Shown one piece after another: positions 54,758 through 63,322 of a stretch of DNA of 64,000 bases (position 1 is its first letter; every line of letters begins with the position of its first letter). The notes under the pieces were generated by a model that was not told the origin of the DNA, searched no databases, and saw nothing but the letters and a program-made list of their open reading frames with translations. The translations under genes were made by a program, and so were the position numbers. The stretch spans positions 86,903 through 150,902 of the forward strand of contig JAUIJC010000004.1 of NCBI GenBank assembly GCA_030431525.1, given 5' to 3'. This stretch comes from Bacteroidia bacterium. Lineage in GTDB: Bacteria > Bacteroidota > Bacteroidia > Cytophagales > JAAEPT01.

Positions 54758-55447
54758 TTAACTCCATTCAGTAAACCTTGCAGTCCTTTTCCACTTCACT
54801 TTTCCATTGGATTTACTCGACATGATTAATTCAAAAATTTGTGTTTCATGGTGCGAGTGAGGTTGCAGGAAAAAATCAGGTTCTCCATCACCGTTTAAAT
54901 CTCCAGCCCATCGGAGGTGAACCACGTTCTTCTCGGAAATACTTAGTTTTTGAACGATAGAATCAGGTACTCCTTCAAAAAGGAAATAATCTTCCCTTGC
55001 CCTTATTTCTCCATACTTGTATTTCTCCAGCATACGTGAGTTTGGATCCTGTTTGTGAAGGATAATAAACGTCTTTCCACTGGTCATCCACCTCAGTGGT
55101 TTTTTTGAATGAAAATCTTTCCAATGGAATGAAGTGCCATTCCCTTGTTCTGAAATGCTATCGACGCCTTGTAGGTAGAATTTTGGTTGAGAGATGGTGT
55201 CAGATTGAATGGTTAAGACTTGGGTAGTATCCCAGTATAGCGTCTCAACTTTTGTGGTGAAGCTTGTGCTGTCAATGTAGACGGCAGTCCAAGTTTCACC
55301 ATGGGCAATATTGGTTTTTATTGGATTGTTGAGGCTGTCGAAGTATTCCATTTCATACCCCAAATGCTCGTGTGGGATGATAAGCTTTGGTTGGGCGCTA
55401 GCAAGCGTAAGAAGGAAGACAAAAGCTGTTGTGAGAAAAAAATTCAT
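54758..55447 (-). CDS. Secreted protein, uncharacterised
   Basis: The 229-residue product has a signal peptide (MNFFLTTAFVFLLTLASAQ). The mature part is beta-rich, with one calcium-loop-like motif WAGDLNGDGEPDFFLQ near the C-terminus resembling FG-GAP/VCBS loops. There is no T9SS sorting domain, so a periplasmic location is likely. It is a single gene. No specific function is suggested. Confidence 0.75.
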   Translation of the reverse strand: MNFFLTTAFVFLLTLASAQPKLIIPHEHLGYEMEYFDSLNNPIKTNIAHGETWTAVYIDSTSFTTKVETLYWDTTQVLTIQSDTISQPKFYLQGVDSISEQGNGTSFHWKDFHSKKPLRWMTSGKTFIILHKQDPNSRMLEKYKYGEIRAREDYFLFEGVPDSIVQKLSISEKNVVHLRWAGDLNGDGEPDFFLQPHSHHETQIFELIMSSKSNGKVKWKRTARFTEWS

Positions 55448-55517
55448 ACTTGAAAATGTTATCCCTTGTTTCGAAGGGGAGCGATAAATACCATCCTTTT
55501 TGAGTCAAATAAAGGCC

Positions 55518-56285
55518 TTATACATTCCAGAGGTCATTCGATTCCGTTAGAATGATTGGAGTACTGTCAGTGACCAGTATCGTCTGTTCATGTTGCGTGA
55601 CATATCCTCCTTTGTTGCCGACCAGTGTCCAGCCGTCATTCAATTCCATGGCTATGGTTGAATCCGTTGAAATAAAGGTTTCAATGGCAACAGTCGTGTT
55701 TTTTCTAAAACGTTCTTGATTGGTTTTTACCCTGTAATTCAAGATGTCTTCAGGCTTCTCGTGCAAGCTTCTGCCAACACCATGACCAGCAAGGTTTTTA
55801 ATCACCTTGAATCCCCGTTTTTTAGCTTCCGTTTCAATGAGGTGGCCAATGTCTGAAATCTTGACACCTCCTTTAATGTTTTGGATAGCCTTGAATAGAA
55901 TCTGTTTGGACGCATCAACAAGTGGCTGGTGGTGATGGATGTCATTTCCGAGGACAAAGGAACATCCGTTATCAGACCAAAAACCATCAAGTTCTGCCGA
56001 GACATCAATATTGATTAAATCCCCCTCTCGCAATATTTTTTTAGCAGAAGGTATCCCATGAGCAATCTCTTTATTTACGCTAATGCAGGAATAGCCTGGG
56101 AACCCATAAGTTTCATAGGGAGCGGATTTGGCCTCGTAATGTTTCAATATTTCCCCTCCGTATTCATCCAGTTCTTTGGTCGACATGCCCACCTTGGCAT
56201 ATTCCCGCATCAGCTTGAGTGTAGTTCCGACAACTTCACTCACCTTCTTCATTCCCTTTAATTCGGATTCATTGGAGATTGACAT
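55518..56285 (-). CDS. map: Methionine aminopeptidase, type I
   Basis: The 255-residue enzyme removes the initiator Met from nascent proteins. Metal and catalytic residues are present: His76 in IAHGIP, Asp94 and Asp105 in NIDVSAELDGFWSDNG, His168 in AGHGVGRSLHE, Glu202 in AIETF and Glu233 in TQHEQT. It is not in the usual ribosomal/secY context, so it is likely an additional copy. It is transcribed alone, divergent from queA. Confidence 0.93.
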   Translation of the reverse strand: MSISNESELKGMKKVSEVVGTTLKLMREYAKVGMSTKELDEYGGEILKHYEAKSAPYETYGFPGYSCISVNKEIAHGIPSAKKILREGDLINIDVSAELDGFWSDNGCSFVLGNDIHHHQPLVDASKQILFKAIQNIKGGVKISDIGHLIETEAKKRGFKVIKNLAGHGVGRSLHEKPEDILNYRVKTNQERFRKNTTVAIETFISTDSTIAMELNDGWTLVGNKGGYVTQHEQTILVTDSTPIILTESNDLWNV

Positions 56286-56477
56286 ATCGCTAATTCAAAA
56301 ATGTTCTGGAATCTATTGTTGATAAGACCAAAGGTTATGTTTCAGTATAGGTTCAAATATAGTCTAAGTGTCCAGTGGAACCAATTGTGGATGAAAATGG
56401 TGCTTTCTGTCTTGTGTAGCATGCGAGGCATGAAGTACTCAATACTTTGAAGAATGAGCCTTTTGTACTCCCTGTAG

Positions 56478-56485
56478 TATATTTG
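56478..56485 (+). promoter_or_regulatory. Promoter -7 box of queA
   Basis: TATATTTG is a perfect TAnnTTTG match. It ends only 4 nt before the queA ATG at 56490, so transcription would start at or next to the initiation codon. Confidence 0.5.
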
Positions 56486-56489
56486 CACC

Positions 56490-57683
56490 ATGAAACGAGA
56501 ACAGCTGAATTCAAAAGACTTTCACTATAACCTTCCCGACGATCGGATTGCCAAGTATCCGCTGGCCGATCGGAACCAGTCCAAGTTGTTGGTTTATAAG
56601 GGAGGTGAAATTCAGGAAGACCGATTTTCCGGATTGGAGAATCATCTGCCTGCGAATTCAATGCTGGTTTTCAACGACACAAAAGTGTTGGCCGCGCGCC
56701 TCTACTTTAAGAAAAGCACAGGCTCCACCATTCAGGTTTTTTGCCTTGAACCACATGATCTTACAGTGGAGCAGGCGCTCAATACGACGGATACTTGCAT
56801 CTGGCAATGCATGGTTGGAAACCTTAAGAAGTTTCCAAAGGACGACAAACTTGAGCTGGATATTGCTGGAACTAGACTCAAGGCCTCGATTCACGAGAGG
56901 CGGGAGAATGATGTGCTGATTCGTTTCGAATGGGAAGGTGGCATTCCGTTTTCTTCCATTTTGGACGCCGCTGGCGAGGTCCCTTTGCCTCCTTACCTCA
57001 ATCGAGGTACCGAAGAAGAGGACAAGGAGAACTATCAAACCGTGTATGCCAAGAATGAAGGAGCGGTCGCCGCGCCAACGGCGGGATTACATTTTGTGCC
57101 CGATCAATTGGCCCATTTGCAACAGTTAGGTCACCAACTGGAATACCTGACCTTGTACGTGGGAGCTGGAACTTTCAAAGTCGTGAAGGCAGAAAAGCTT
57201 GTCGATCACGTGATGCACAGGGAGCGTATCGTGATTAGAAAGGAGGTGATTCAACGGCTTATGGAACATGATGGCCCAGTGATTAGCGTGGGGACAACCA
57301 GCTCACGTTCGCTGGAAAGCCTGTATTGGATGGCCACCAAAATGAAGGAACAAGGAAGCAATGAATTGTTGGACATTACACAGGAAGATGCCTATCAGCT
57401 TCCATCTGGGTGGAGCTTTAAGCAAGCCTGTGCCTTTCTTGTAGAATACCTATCCCAAAAAGGGCTTCAAGAAGTAGATTTTCATTCCTCCCTGTTTATC
57501 CTACCAAGCTATGAATGGAAAGCTATTGATGGCCTGATTACCAATTTCCACCAGCCGGGGAGCACCTTAATGGCCTTGGTCTCATCCTTCATTGGCGAAG
57601 ACTGGAAAAAGGTGTATGACTACGCTTTGGCTAATGAATTCAGGTTTTTGAGCTATGGGGATTCTTCTTTGTTGGTGAGGTAG
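56490..57683 (+). CDS. queA: S-adenosylmethionine:tRNA ribosyltransferase-isomerase
   Basis: The 397-residue enzyme transfers the ribosyl part of SAM to the 7-aminomethyl-7-deazaguanine in tRNA to form epoxyqueuosine. Family motifs are YNLPDDRIAKYPL, LVFNDTKVLAARL, the central GAVAAPTAGLHF, LYVGAGTFKVV and ITNFHQPGSTLMALVSSF. It is longer than some family members because of an extended middle region. A compact promoter box lies directly upstream. No other queuosine genes are in the window. Confidence 0.95.
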   Translation: MKREQLNSKDFHYNLPDDRIAKYPLADRNQSKLLVYKGGEIQEDRFSGLENHLPANSMLVFNDTKVLAARLYFKKSTGSTIQVFCLEPHDLTVEQALNTTDTCIWQCMVGNLKKFPKDDKLELDIAGTRLKASIHERRENDVLIRFEWEGGIPFSSILDAAGEVPLPPYLNRGTEEEDKENYQTVYAKNEGAVAAPTAGLHFVPDQLAHLQQLGHQLEYLTLYVGAGTFKVVKAEKLVDHVMHRERIVIRKEVIQRLMEHDGPVISVGTTSSRSLESLYWMATKMKEQGSNELLDITQEDAYQLPSGWSFKQACAFLVEYLSQKGLQEVDFHSSLFILPSYEWKAIDGLITNFHQPGSTLMALVSSFIGEDWKKVYDYALANEFRFLSYGDSSLLVR

Positions 57684-57724
57684 GAGGGCTTACATTCTTT
57701 ATTTTTATGATAATTATGCTTCCA

Positions 57725-57746
57725 GATACTATCATTTGATAGTATC
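57725..57746. other. Perfect palindrome after queA
   Basis: GATACTATCA-TT-TGATAGTATC is a perfect 10-bp inverted repeat about 42 bp after the queA stop. It has no strong T run, so it may be an operator or a weak terminator. Confidence 0.45.
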
Positions 57747-57877
57747 ATAGTTAGGTCTTCTGATTTTTTTACTGTGATGTAATTTAGAGGCTTGAGCTAC
57801 ATAGTCGTCTTTATAAAATTTTGGCTTAGAAAAATAGGAGCAGAGACATATGTTGTGCCTTCAGACGATATCAGACA

Positions 57878-58112
57878 TTATCCGATAAATGAAAATGATA
57901 ATTGTTCTTTAATTTTGTCCCAAAACCAATTCATGGTAATAGCAGGACTACCATGAAGCAGGTATGGGTTCAACGGTTTGACGGACACTGCTTTTTGGCT
58001 ACCTTGTCCTTTCAAGAAATCTAAATCGCTGAATTTTCTTTACGTATTTTCTTACTTCTGCTTTCTGGAAAGTATTCTTTTCAGCAGAGGATCGTTTTAC
58101 GTGTTTTGTCAT
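57878..58112 (-). pseudogene. Frameshifted small coding remnant
   Basis: On the minus strand a frame starting at ATG 58112 (MTKHVKRSSAEKNTFQK, AEVRKYVKKI) stops at TAG near 57999, while a second frame one base out reads on as FLKGQGSQKAVSVKPLNPYL and ...ITMNWFWDKIKEQL to a TAA at 57878. The two parts join naturally if one base is lost or gained around 58020-58045. The product would be about 77 residues. No family is recognised. The remaining sequence between queA and 58194 contains only the palindrome at 57725. Confidence 0.4.
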
Positions 58113-58193
58113 CAACTATTATATTTCTCTAACAGCTGATGATTTTTTAAACTTATTGTAGTGCAGGCTACGGTATAGTCAAATAGCAACTTT

Positions 58194-58616
58194 ATGAACC
58201 TACCGCAAGTAGGCCAGATTTACGATACAGAAACATCTGAGGTCTGGATTACCAGTCAAAATATCCTATGTTCCAAGGCGAAGGAGGGTGCGGTATATGA
58301 TGTGCAGAAAGCTCAGGCTGGCATTGATTTCAAAGACTGGCTACGCCAAGGCAAGCGTTTTTACTTTCTGACCGATGCCACAGGTGTTCGAAAAATCTCG
58401 TTTGAGGCCCGACGCCTTTTTATGAAGGATCTGAATCCTCAGAAGTATCACGCCATCGCCATCGTAGCGAAAAATCAATTGAGCCGTATCATTGCGTCCA
58501 TGGCCTTAGGACTTAATAGACTGAACATTCCTGTAAAAGTAGTGACTTCTTGGGCAGAAGGAGAGCAGTGGTTGTTGGAGCTTCAGGGTGAAAATGTGGC
58601 GAGGGAGGTGGTTTAA
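58194..58616 (+). CDS. STAS-like/SpoIIAA-like small protein (DUF7793-type)
   Basis: The 140-residue product has alternating strands and helices, FYFLTDATGVRKISFEARRL, AIAIVAKNQLSRIIAS and the end SWAEGEQWLLELQ, like the small STAS/SpoIIAA-type proteins found in Bacteroidota with SxEAR and EEAxxWL patterns. These are thought to be cytosolic signalling or binding modules; no activity is known. It stands alone. The assignment rests on overall pattern and is moderate. Confidence 0.65.
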   Translation: MNLPQVGQIYDTETSEVWITSQNILCSKAKEGAVYDVQKAQAGIDFKDWLRQGKRFYFLTDATGVRKISFEARRLFMKDLNPQKYHAIAIVAKNQLSRIIASMALGLNRLNIPVKVVTSWAEGEQWLLELQGENVAREVV

Positions 58617-58634
58617 ACCACTGAGGTAATGTTT

Positions 58635-59150
58635 TTACTCACTATTGTCAGTTTGAGGTTTTTTGTTGATTAAATCATTTAGGATTTCTTTGCTGGCCTC
58701 ATTCCACTCTTTCCATAAAGGGTCATTTCTTAAGGCAGTCAGCAACTTGCTCGTCTCAATTGAATTCATCCGGTTTTGGTGTTCATTCATTACACTAAGG
58801 ATTTCATTAGGTTCCTTTTTTATTTCCCCATTATGTTCTTCTGATTTCTCTGCGAGTGTTTTACAGATGTTTAACCTATTCTCTGTCAATGATAACTCAT
58901 AATTCGGGCCTCCCCAGATTTCGTCTGCATAAGGGTCATCCTGTCCGTCATGTTGCCAATTGCAGACGCTACAGATATCCTGGAACCATTGTTTAGAAAA
59001 AGTAGGGAATCCGCAACCAGGACAAATGGTTAGTTTTAGGCCATTTTTGTCAATGAAATCTTGGAGAAGCTCCCTTCGTTTTTGGAATGATTCAAGAAGA
59101 GATTTGTCTTCATCGGTCAACTTGGAAGTGTCGAATACATTTGTCTTCAT
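58635..59150 (-). CDS. CPCC cysteine-rich domain protein
   Basis: The 171-residue protein has a central cysteine-rich module, TICPGCGFPTFS then ICSVCNWQHDGQDDPYADE and GGPNYELSLTENR, which matches the CPCC family (two CxxC pairs likely binding zinc, then an acidic loop and an Arg-containing helix). An N-terminal helical extension (about 55 residues) and a C-terminal helical tail follow no known domain. These proteins often occur in polymorphic toxin/immunity neighbourhoods, but no toxin gene is present here. Function unknown. Confidence 0.78.
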   Translation of the reverse strand: MKTNVFDTSKLTDEDKSLLESFQKRRELLQDFIDKNGLKLTICPGCGFPTFSKQWFQDICSVCNWQHDGQDDPYADEIWGGPNYELSLTENRLNICKTLAEKSEEHNGEIKKEPNEILSVMNEHQNRMNSIETSKLLTALRNDPLWKEWNEASKEILNDLINKKPQTDNSE

Positions 59151-59291
59151 CGTTCTTTTTGCATTGTCGGGTGATGGAAAATTCTACGAGTAATGATTTT
59201 TTGATGCCCTTTTTAGGTAAGGAATAGGCTTGGTCACATATCACGATTAGTCTTTGCGATTGCTCAAACTTACGCCAATTGGCCTGCCATA

Positions 59292-59876
59292 TTATTTATT
59301 AGCTTTCCCAAGTTGCTCTACATTTCTCAGCCATTTTTTTCTGAATTCCTCAGTAGAATCCTTGATGGGAGCGATATAGGTCACCTTCACAGGTTTTATG
59401 CCACAGAATTGCAATGTCCCTTTCTTCAATTGATTGATTGCAGGGTTTCTCATAAAAAGGTTGTTATACCATTTTGGAGTGTCTGCAGTCACAATGATTC
59501 TTCCCGTTTTACCTTTCAGAAGCGGTTTCGGCAACGGTTTTCCAGGAACGTAGTCGAAGGTAATGCCAGGTAAAAAGGTCCTGTCAATGAAGCCTTTCAT
59601 CATTGCTGGGTATCCATACCACCACATCGGAAAAACCCATACAATGTGGTCTGCGTCCTTGATTTTCTTAATGGCCTCCCTCAAGTCTGGTTCTAATTCG
59701 GTTCTTTTGCGGTATCCGAATTGCAAATTGGGATTGAAGTCCAGCTCTGATATAGTGATGAGCTCAACCTGTGCACTTGAATTTTCAGCTCCCTTCTTAT
59801 AGGCATCTACAAGTCCTGCATTGAAGCTTTCTTTGTCGGGATGTCCGTTTATGATTAACACCTTTTTATTAGTCAT
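59292..59876 (-). CDS. NAD(P)H-dependent FMN oxidoreductase (flavodoxin-like, NQO/MdaB type)
   Basis: The 194-residue product has the flavodoxin-like fold of quinone reductases: LIINGHPDKESFNAG at the N-terminus, the phosphate/flavin loop region DHIVWVFPMWWYGYPAMMKGFIDRTFLPG and a glycine-rich TADTPKWYN. It reduces quinones or similar substrates with NAD(P)H. The frame extends 13 codons upstream; ATG 59876 is preferred because MTNKKVLIINGHP is the normal family N-terminus. The Crp/Fnr gene upstream on the same strand may control it. Confidence 0.88.
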   Translation of the reverse strand: MTNKKVLIINGHPDKESFNAGLVDAYKKGAENSSAQVELITISELDFNPNLQFGYRKRTELEPDLREAIKKIKDADHIVWVFPMWWYGYPAMMKGFIDRTFLPGITFDYVPGKPLPKPLLKGKTGRIIVTADTPKWYNNLFMRNPAINQLKKGTLQFCGIKPVKVTYIAPIKDSTEEFRKKWLRNVEQLGKANK

Positions 59877-59944
59877 AGTTGTATTGTAATTGATTAATAC
59901 AAAGGTATTTAGCATAGGAAGCTATTTATAGGACAAATGTCCAA

Positions 59945-60517
59945 TTATGAGATTTCCTTTCTCAAACGACTTAAGTGCCGTTGAGTGATGCCAAGGTAGG
60001 ATGCGAGGTACTTTAGTGGTATTTCTTGGATATAATTTGGATTGAATTTCATCAAGTCTTCATAACGCTTTTTGGCCGATTCCATTTGTAGGGCAAGTAA
60101 TCGGTTCTCCATCTCTATATATGCTTGCTCCGAAGCGTACCTTGAAAACTTTAGCCAATTTTTACTCGAATTCATTAAGTCATAGTAGTCTTTTCGTTGA
60201 ATGACAAGGAGTTCTACATCGGTCAATGCATGAATGTTTTCGAAGGTTTCTTTTTGCGTTATAAAAGATGAGAACGCCGATATTAATCTGTTGGGGAAAG
60301 TTAAGCAATAGGTGACCTCTTCGGCCTTACTGGAAATGTAGTAGTTTCTCAGAATGCCTGCATTTACAAATGCCATCCAATTACAAATATTTCCCGAGCG
60401 AATTAATGTTTTCCCTTTTTTAAAAGACTGATGTTCAAAATATTGTATTCCATGATTTATCTCCGAATCAGTCAAAATGTTCGATGATTTTAACAAGTTT
60501 ATAAGTCCTTCTTTCAT
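59945..60517 (-). CDS. Crp/Fnr family transcriptional regulator
   Basis: The 190-residue product has a cyclic-nucleotide-binding-like barrel (about 20-120) and a C-terminal helix-turn-helix (IPLKYLASYLGITQRHLSRLRKE). It lacks the FNR-type cysteine cluster and the cAMP-contact motif is not conserved. ATG 60517 is chosen over an upstream TTG. It lies about 70 bp upstream of the quinone-reductase-like gene, on the same strand, so it may respond to redox or small molecules and regulate that gene; this is inference. Confidence 0.87.
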   Translation of the reverse strand: MKEGLINLLKSSNILTDSEINHGIQYFEHQSFKKGKTLIRSGNICNWMAFVNAGILRNYYISSKAEEVTYCLTFPNRLISAFSSFITQKETFENIHALTDVELLVIQRKDYYDLMNSSKNWLKFSRYASEQAYIEMENRLLALQMESAKKRYEDLMKFNPNYIQEIPLKYLASYLGITQRHLSRLRKEIS

Positions 60518-60636
60518 ATTCTCCCGTGGTGAGCCTTCACCCAAATTGATGCCTCCATGAAGTTAGTCCTACGTGAGTCTAAGACCAAACGGTAGTGTGT
60601 GCCCAAGGAGTGAGGAAGAAGATGGAACAATAAAAA

Positions 60637-60670
60637 AGCGCAAGCCTTTGCGATTGCTAAGACTTGCGCT
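60637..60670 (-). terminator. Terminator of the T9SS propeller gene
   Basis: AGCGCAAG / CTTGCGCT stem with further internal pairing, followed on the minus strand by TTTTTTATT. An almost identical terminator occurs at 62546. Confidence 0.85.
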
Positions 60671-60701
60671 GGTTGTGGTGATAAAAGCTATTTCTCAAAC
60701 T

Positions 60702-61748
60702 TTATTTCTTAACGATTTTTTGGTTCCATCCATTTTTAAGAACCAAAAAGTAGATGCCAGATTCCAAATCTTGTACGTCTAGAGTTAAGTCGTCTTGTAA
60801 TGTGAAATCCATAACTTTTGTGCCTTCCCCATTATAAAGCGTACCACTTTGAATTTCAGTGAATCCTTCGATTTTAATGAAGTCCATCGTAGGGTTTGGG
60901 TACAGAGAAATGCTTGCTTGGTCAAGCTCAGTGGTGCTTAAAACACTGTTATTGAAGTCCTCAATCTTGGATATTTTATTCTCCAGCCTAACCGCAATAA
61001 ATAACTCATCATCTCTCTGTAAAAGTTGGGTTGGTCCATCTATTCCTGTAACCACATTGGTAACTGTTGGAATAGCGTCATTGATATTAATTTTGGACAC
61101 TTTATCTCCTTCATATTGAGAGAAGTACAACTCATTACCGAGTAGAATTAAGCCCAGCGAAGGAGTCTCCAAATCCGTGATAACATCTACAGGTGTTGGC
61201 TGTGATTCAGAGAGGTCAATTTTCGATATTTTATCCTCGCCTACTTCGATAAAGTACAAGTCATCTCCATTGAGGCACAAGGCATTTGGGAATTCTAATC
61301 CTGTAACTACATCCACAGCGACAGGATTTTCTTGGGTCAAATCAACTTTCGAGATTTTATCCTCCGTTGATTCAGCGATGTAAAGGAAATCACCTTTTAA
61401 AGCGAGGCCGTTAGAACCATATACTTCTGTGACGACATCCACAGCAGTGGGATTGTCTTCACTAAGGTCCAATTTGACGACTTTTCCTCCCGTGTAAAGG
61501 GCGACATATAAGTCATCGCCATCGATAAGTAAGTGAGAGCCACCAATAAAACCGGTGAGTACATCTACGGGAGTGAGGTTAGGATCTGTCAGGTCGATTT
61601 TAATCACCCTATCCTCCTCAGAGATGTACATCGCGTCACCACGAAAAGCAATCGAACTTGGACTGTTAAGTGAGGTAATGACGTCCATGGTTTGCGCATG
61701 AACAATGGTGGAAAGAATGGTAAAAAGAAGGAGTAATAGTTTTTTCAT
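60702..61748 (-). CDS. Secreted beta-propeller protein with T9SS type A sorting domain
   Basis: The 348-residue product has a signal peptide (cleavage near STIVHAQ), six propeller units of about 44 residues with the pattern LALKGDFLYIAESTEDKISK followed by a VDLTQENPVAVDVVTGL-like end, and a C-terminal sorting domain of about 70 residues (ISLYPNPTMDFIKIEG, ESGIYFLVLKNG). The architecture suggests a surface-displayed binding protein. ATG 61748 is chosen because the upstream extension from 61799 hides the signal peptide. Confidence 0.87.
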   Translation of the reverse strand: MKKLLLLLFTILSTIVHAQTMDVITSLNSPSSIAFRGDAMYISEEDRVIKIDLTDPNLTPVDVLTGFIGGSHLLIDGDDLYVALYTGGKVVKLDLSEDNPTAVDVVTEVYGSNGLALKGDFLYIAESTEDKISKVDLTQENPVAVDVVTGLEFPNALCLNGDDLYFIEVGEDKISKIDLSESQPTPVDVITDLETPSLGLILLGNELYFSQYEGDKVSKININDAIPTVTNVVTGIDGPTQLLQRDDELFIAVRLENKISKIEDFNNSVLSTTELDQASISLYPNPTMDFIKIEGFTEIQSGTLYNGEGTKVMDFTLQDDLTLDVQDLESGIYFLVLKNGWNQKIVKK

Positions 61749-61843
61749 AGGAAGCGAGAATTTTCTTTGTCGGTCTCCAAAGGGTACAAATGTGACCAAG
61801 AGACAGGAGAAAAAAATTCATCTAGATTAAAAAACGAGCGTCT

Positions 61844-62407
61844 CTAAGCTTTTTTCGACCGAATAACACTAAGCGTTTGCTGGGTAACACCGAGAAAAGA
61901 AGCGATATCGCCAAGGGCAACCCTGTTGGCAAGGTTAGGATACATTTCCAAAAAGATGGCATACCGATCGTGCGCTTTTTGGAATTTAATGAGGTTGAGC
62001 TTCTGAGAAAGTAGGTCCAGCATCATCACGCAGAAATCCAGAAGCATACGGGCTAATCTTGGGTATTCATTCTCGAGTTCCAGAAACTTTTCATACCGAA
62101 TAACTCTCACCGCACAAGGTTCAATCGCCTCCCACTCATAAGGTTCTGATTTGTTATAAAACAAGCTATTAATTGGAGCAACGAAAAAATTTTCATCAAT
62201 GAAGAAATGTGAGATGTCCTTTCCATCCAAATAATAGTAGGCCCGAATCAGCCCACTTTCCAGAAAATAGAGGTTATCCGAAAACTCGTTCAATTTCTGA
62301 ATCACTGTCCCCTTGGGAATTTTCTGCTTTTCGAATGCACTGTCAATGAAGGAGCATTCTTCTTTTGTAAAGAGGTTCTGGTTTTCAAGAAATGATAGAA
62401 GCTTCAT
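61844..62407 (-). CDS. Crp/Fnr family regulator, second copy
   Basis: The 187-residue product has a cNMP-binding-like domain (about 15-110; GTVIQKLNEFSDNLYFLESGLIRAYY) and a C-terminal DNA-binding helix-turn-helix (VALGDIASFLGVTQQTLSVIR). It belongs to the Bacteroidota Crp-like group without FNR cysteines. It is upstream of the propeller gene on the same strand by about 95 bp. It differs from the regulator at 59945 and is not a recent duplicate. Target unknown. Confidence 0.87.
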   Translation of the reverse strand: MKLLSFLENQNLFTKEECSFIDSAFEKQKIPKGTVIQKLNEFSDNLYFLESGLIRAYYYLDGKDISHFFIDENFFVAPINSLFYNKSEPYEWEAIEPCAVRVIRYEKFLELENEYPRLARMLLDFCVMMLDLLSQKLNLIKFQKAHDRYAIFLEMYPNLANRVALGDIASFLGVTQQTLSVIRSKKA

Positions 62408-62545
62408 TGATCGATTTGAAAATTTATAGGGTTAATGCGTTGGTGAGAGGCGTAATATTGAAACAGGCTTGGACTCAAAAATCCTACCTGTGGTTTAGGG
62501 GATATGGTTGACAGGTCTTGGGGCTAGAGGATTGGGCATAAAAAA

Positions 62546-62579
62546 AGCGCAAGTCTGAGGGGGTGGTTGGACTTGCGCT
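62546..62579 (-). terminator. Terminator downstream of the gene at 62616
   Basis: AGCGCAAGTC / GACTTGCGCT stem followed by TTTTTTATG on the minus strand. It is nearly the same as the terminator at 60637. Confidence 0.85.
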
Positions 62580-62615
62580 GGTTAGGGGAGTTGGCTTTTA
62601 GAGCCCGTATTAATA

Positions 62616-63062
62616 TTAGACATTGTTAGCAGTGGATTTTATGGCCTTAAATTTTTCAGGATTTTCTATCGGAATTATACAATCAACTCCATGTGGGTAA
62701 TTCAAGTCAGTCCTTACTCGTATTATGTCATTTTCTATAGTGATTCTTTTAGGGTTATTCATAGTCGATAAATGTAAAATCCATTTAAACGAATCTGTCT
62801 TTATTCTTTTTAATGCGACAAATCCATTTCCTCCCCAACTTGTTTCTCCAGCTATTGCGTGAAATTCATTAGTTGCATAACTAAGTGAAGGATATAATTC
62901 CGCCCAATTATCTTCATCGATGGTTTCAATTTTTTTAGCGTTTTGAATATTATATCCATTTATGTAATCTCCATTTATCTGAAAATAAGTGTCGTTTTCA
63001 TTCAGAATTGCATCTTTGATGAAACAACATAATTCATTGTCTATTATTTTCAATCCTTTCAT
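62616..63062 (-). CDS. Uncharacterised small protein
   Basis: The 148-residue product has no signal peptide or membrane segment and no family I recognise. It is AT-rich relative to the housekeeping genes and lies between a terminator and a repeat element. Sequence such as AGETSWGGNGFVAL and NYPHGVDCIIPI suggests a compact cytosolic beta-rich fold, as in many immunity-like orphan proteins of this phylum. No function is proposed. Confidence 0.6.
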   Translation of the reverse strand: MKGLKIIDNELCCFIKDAILNENDTYFQINGDYINGYNIQNAKKIETIDEDNWAELYPSLSYATNEFHAIAGETSWGGNGFVALKRIKTDSFKWILHLSTMNNPKRITIENDIIRVRTDLNYPHGVDCIIPIENPEKFKAIKSTANNV

Positions 63063-63099
63063 TTTTTATTGCTCACAGATAATAGTTGTATAAAAAGCA

Positions 63100-63284
63100 C
63101 TCTGGTTCGAGAGTTCAGCGAAGCGCTCTCGGACCTATAACCGCTCAAGTCTCCTGACTTGGATTCAAATAAGCTGGATATACTAATTTAGTAATTAGAA
63201 GGAGGTAGCGATTGTTGTTTGAGAATGGGCAAGTCCGGAGACTTGATTGTAGTAAGCACGAGAGCGCTACGCTGAACTCTCGCG
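63100..63284. repeat. Long palindromic intergenic repeat, complete copy
   Basis: The outer arms (63108-63131 and 63259-63282) are 24 bp with one mismatch (CGAGAGTTCAGCG...). Two inner hairpins are built on CAAGTC...GACTTG. A second copy, starting CTCTGGTTCGAGAGTT, lies at 63786 in the same orientation and is interrupted by an insertion sequence. Confidence 0.85.
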
Positions 63285-63322
63285 CTAGTGGGGCTGGTTG
63301 AGGAGAATTAGTTTTTGATACT

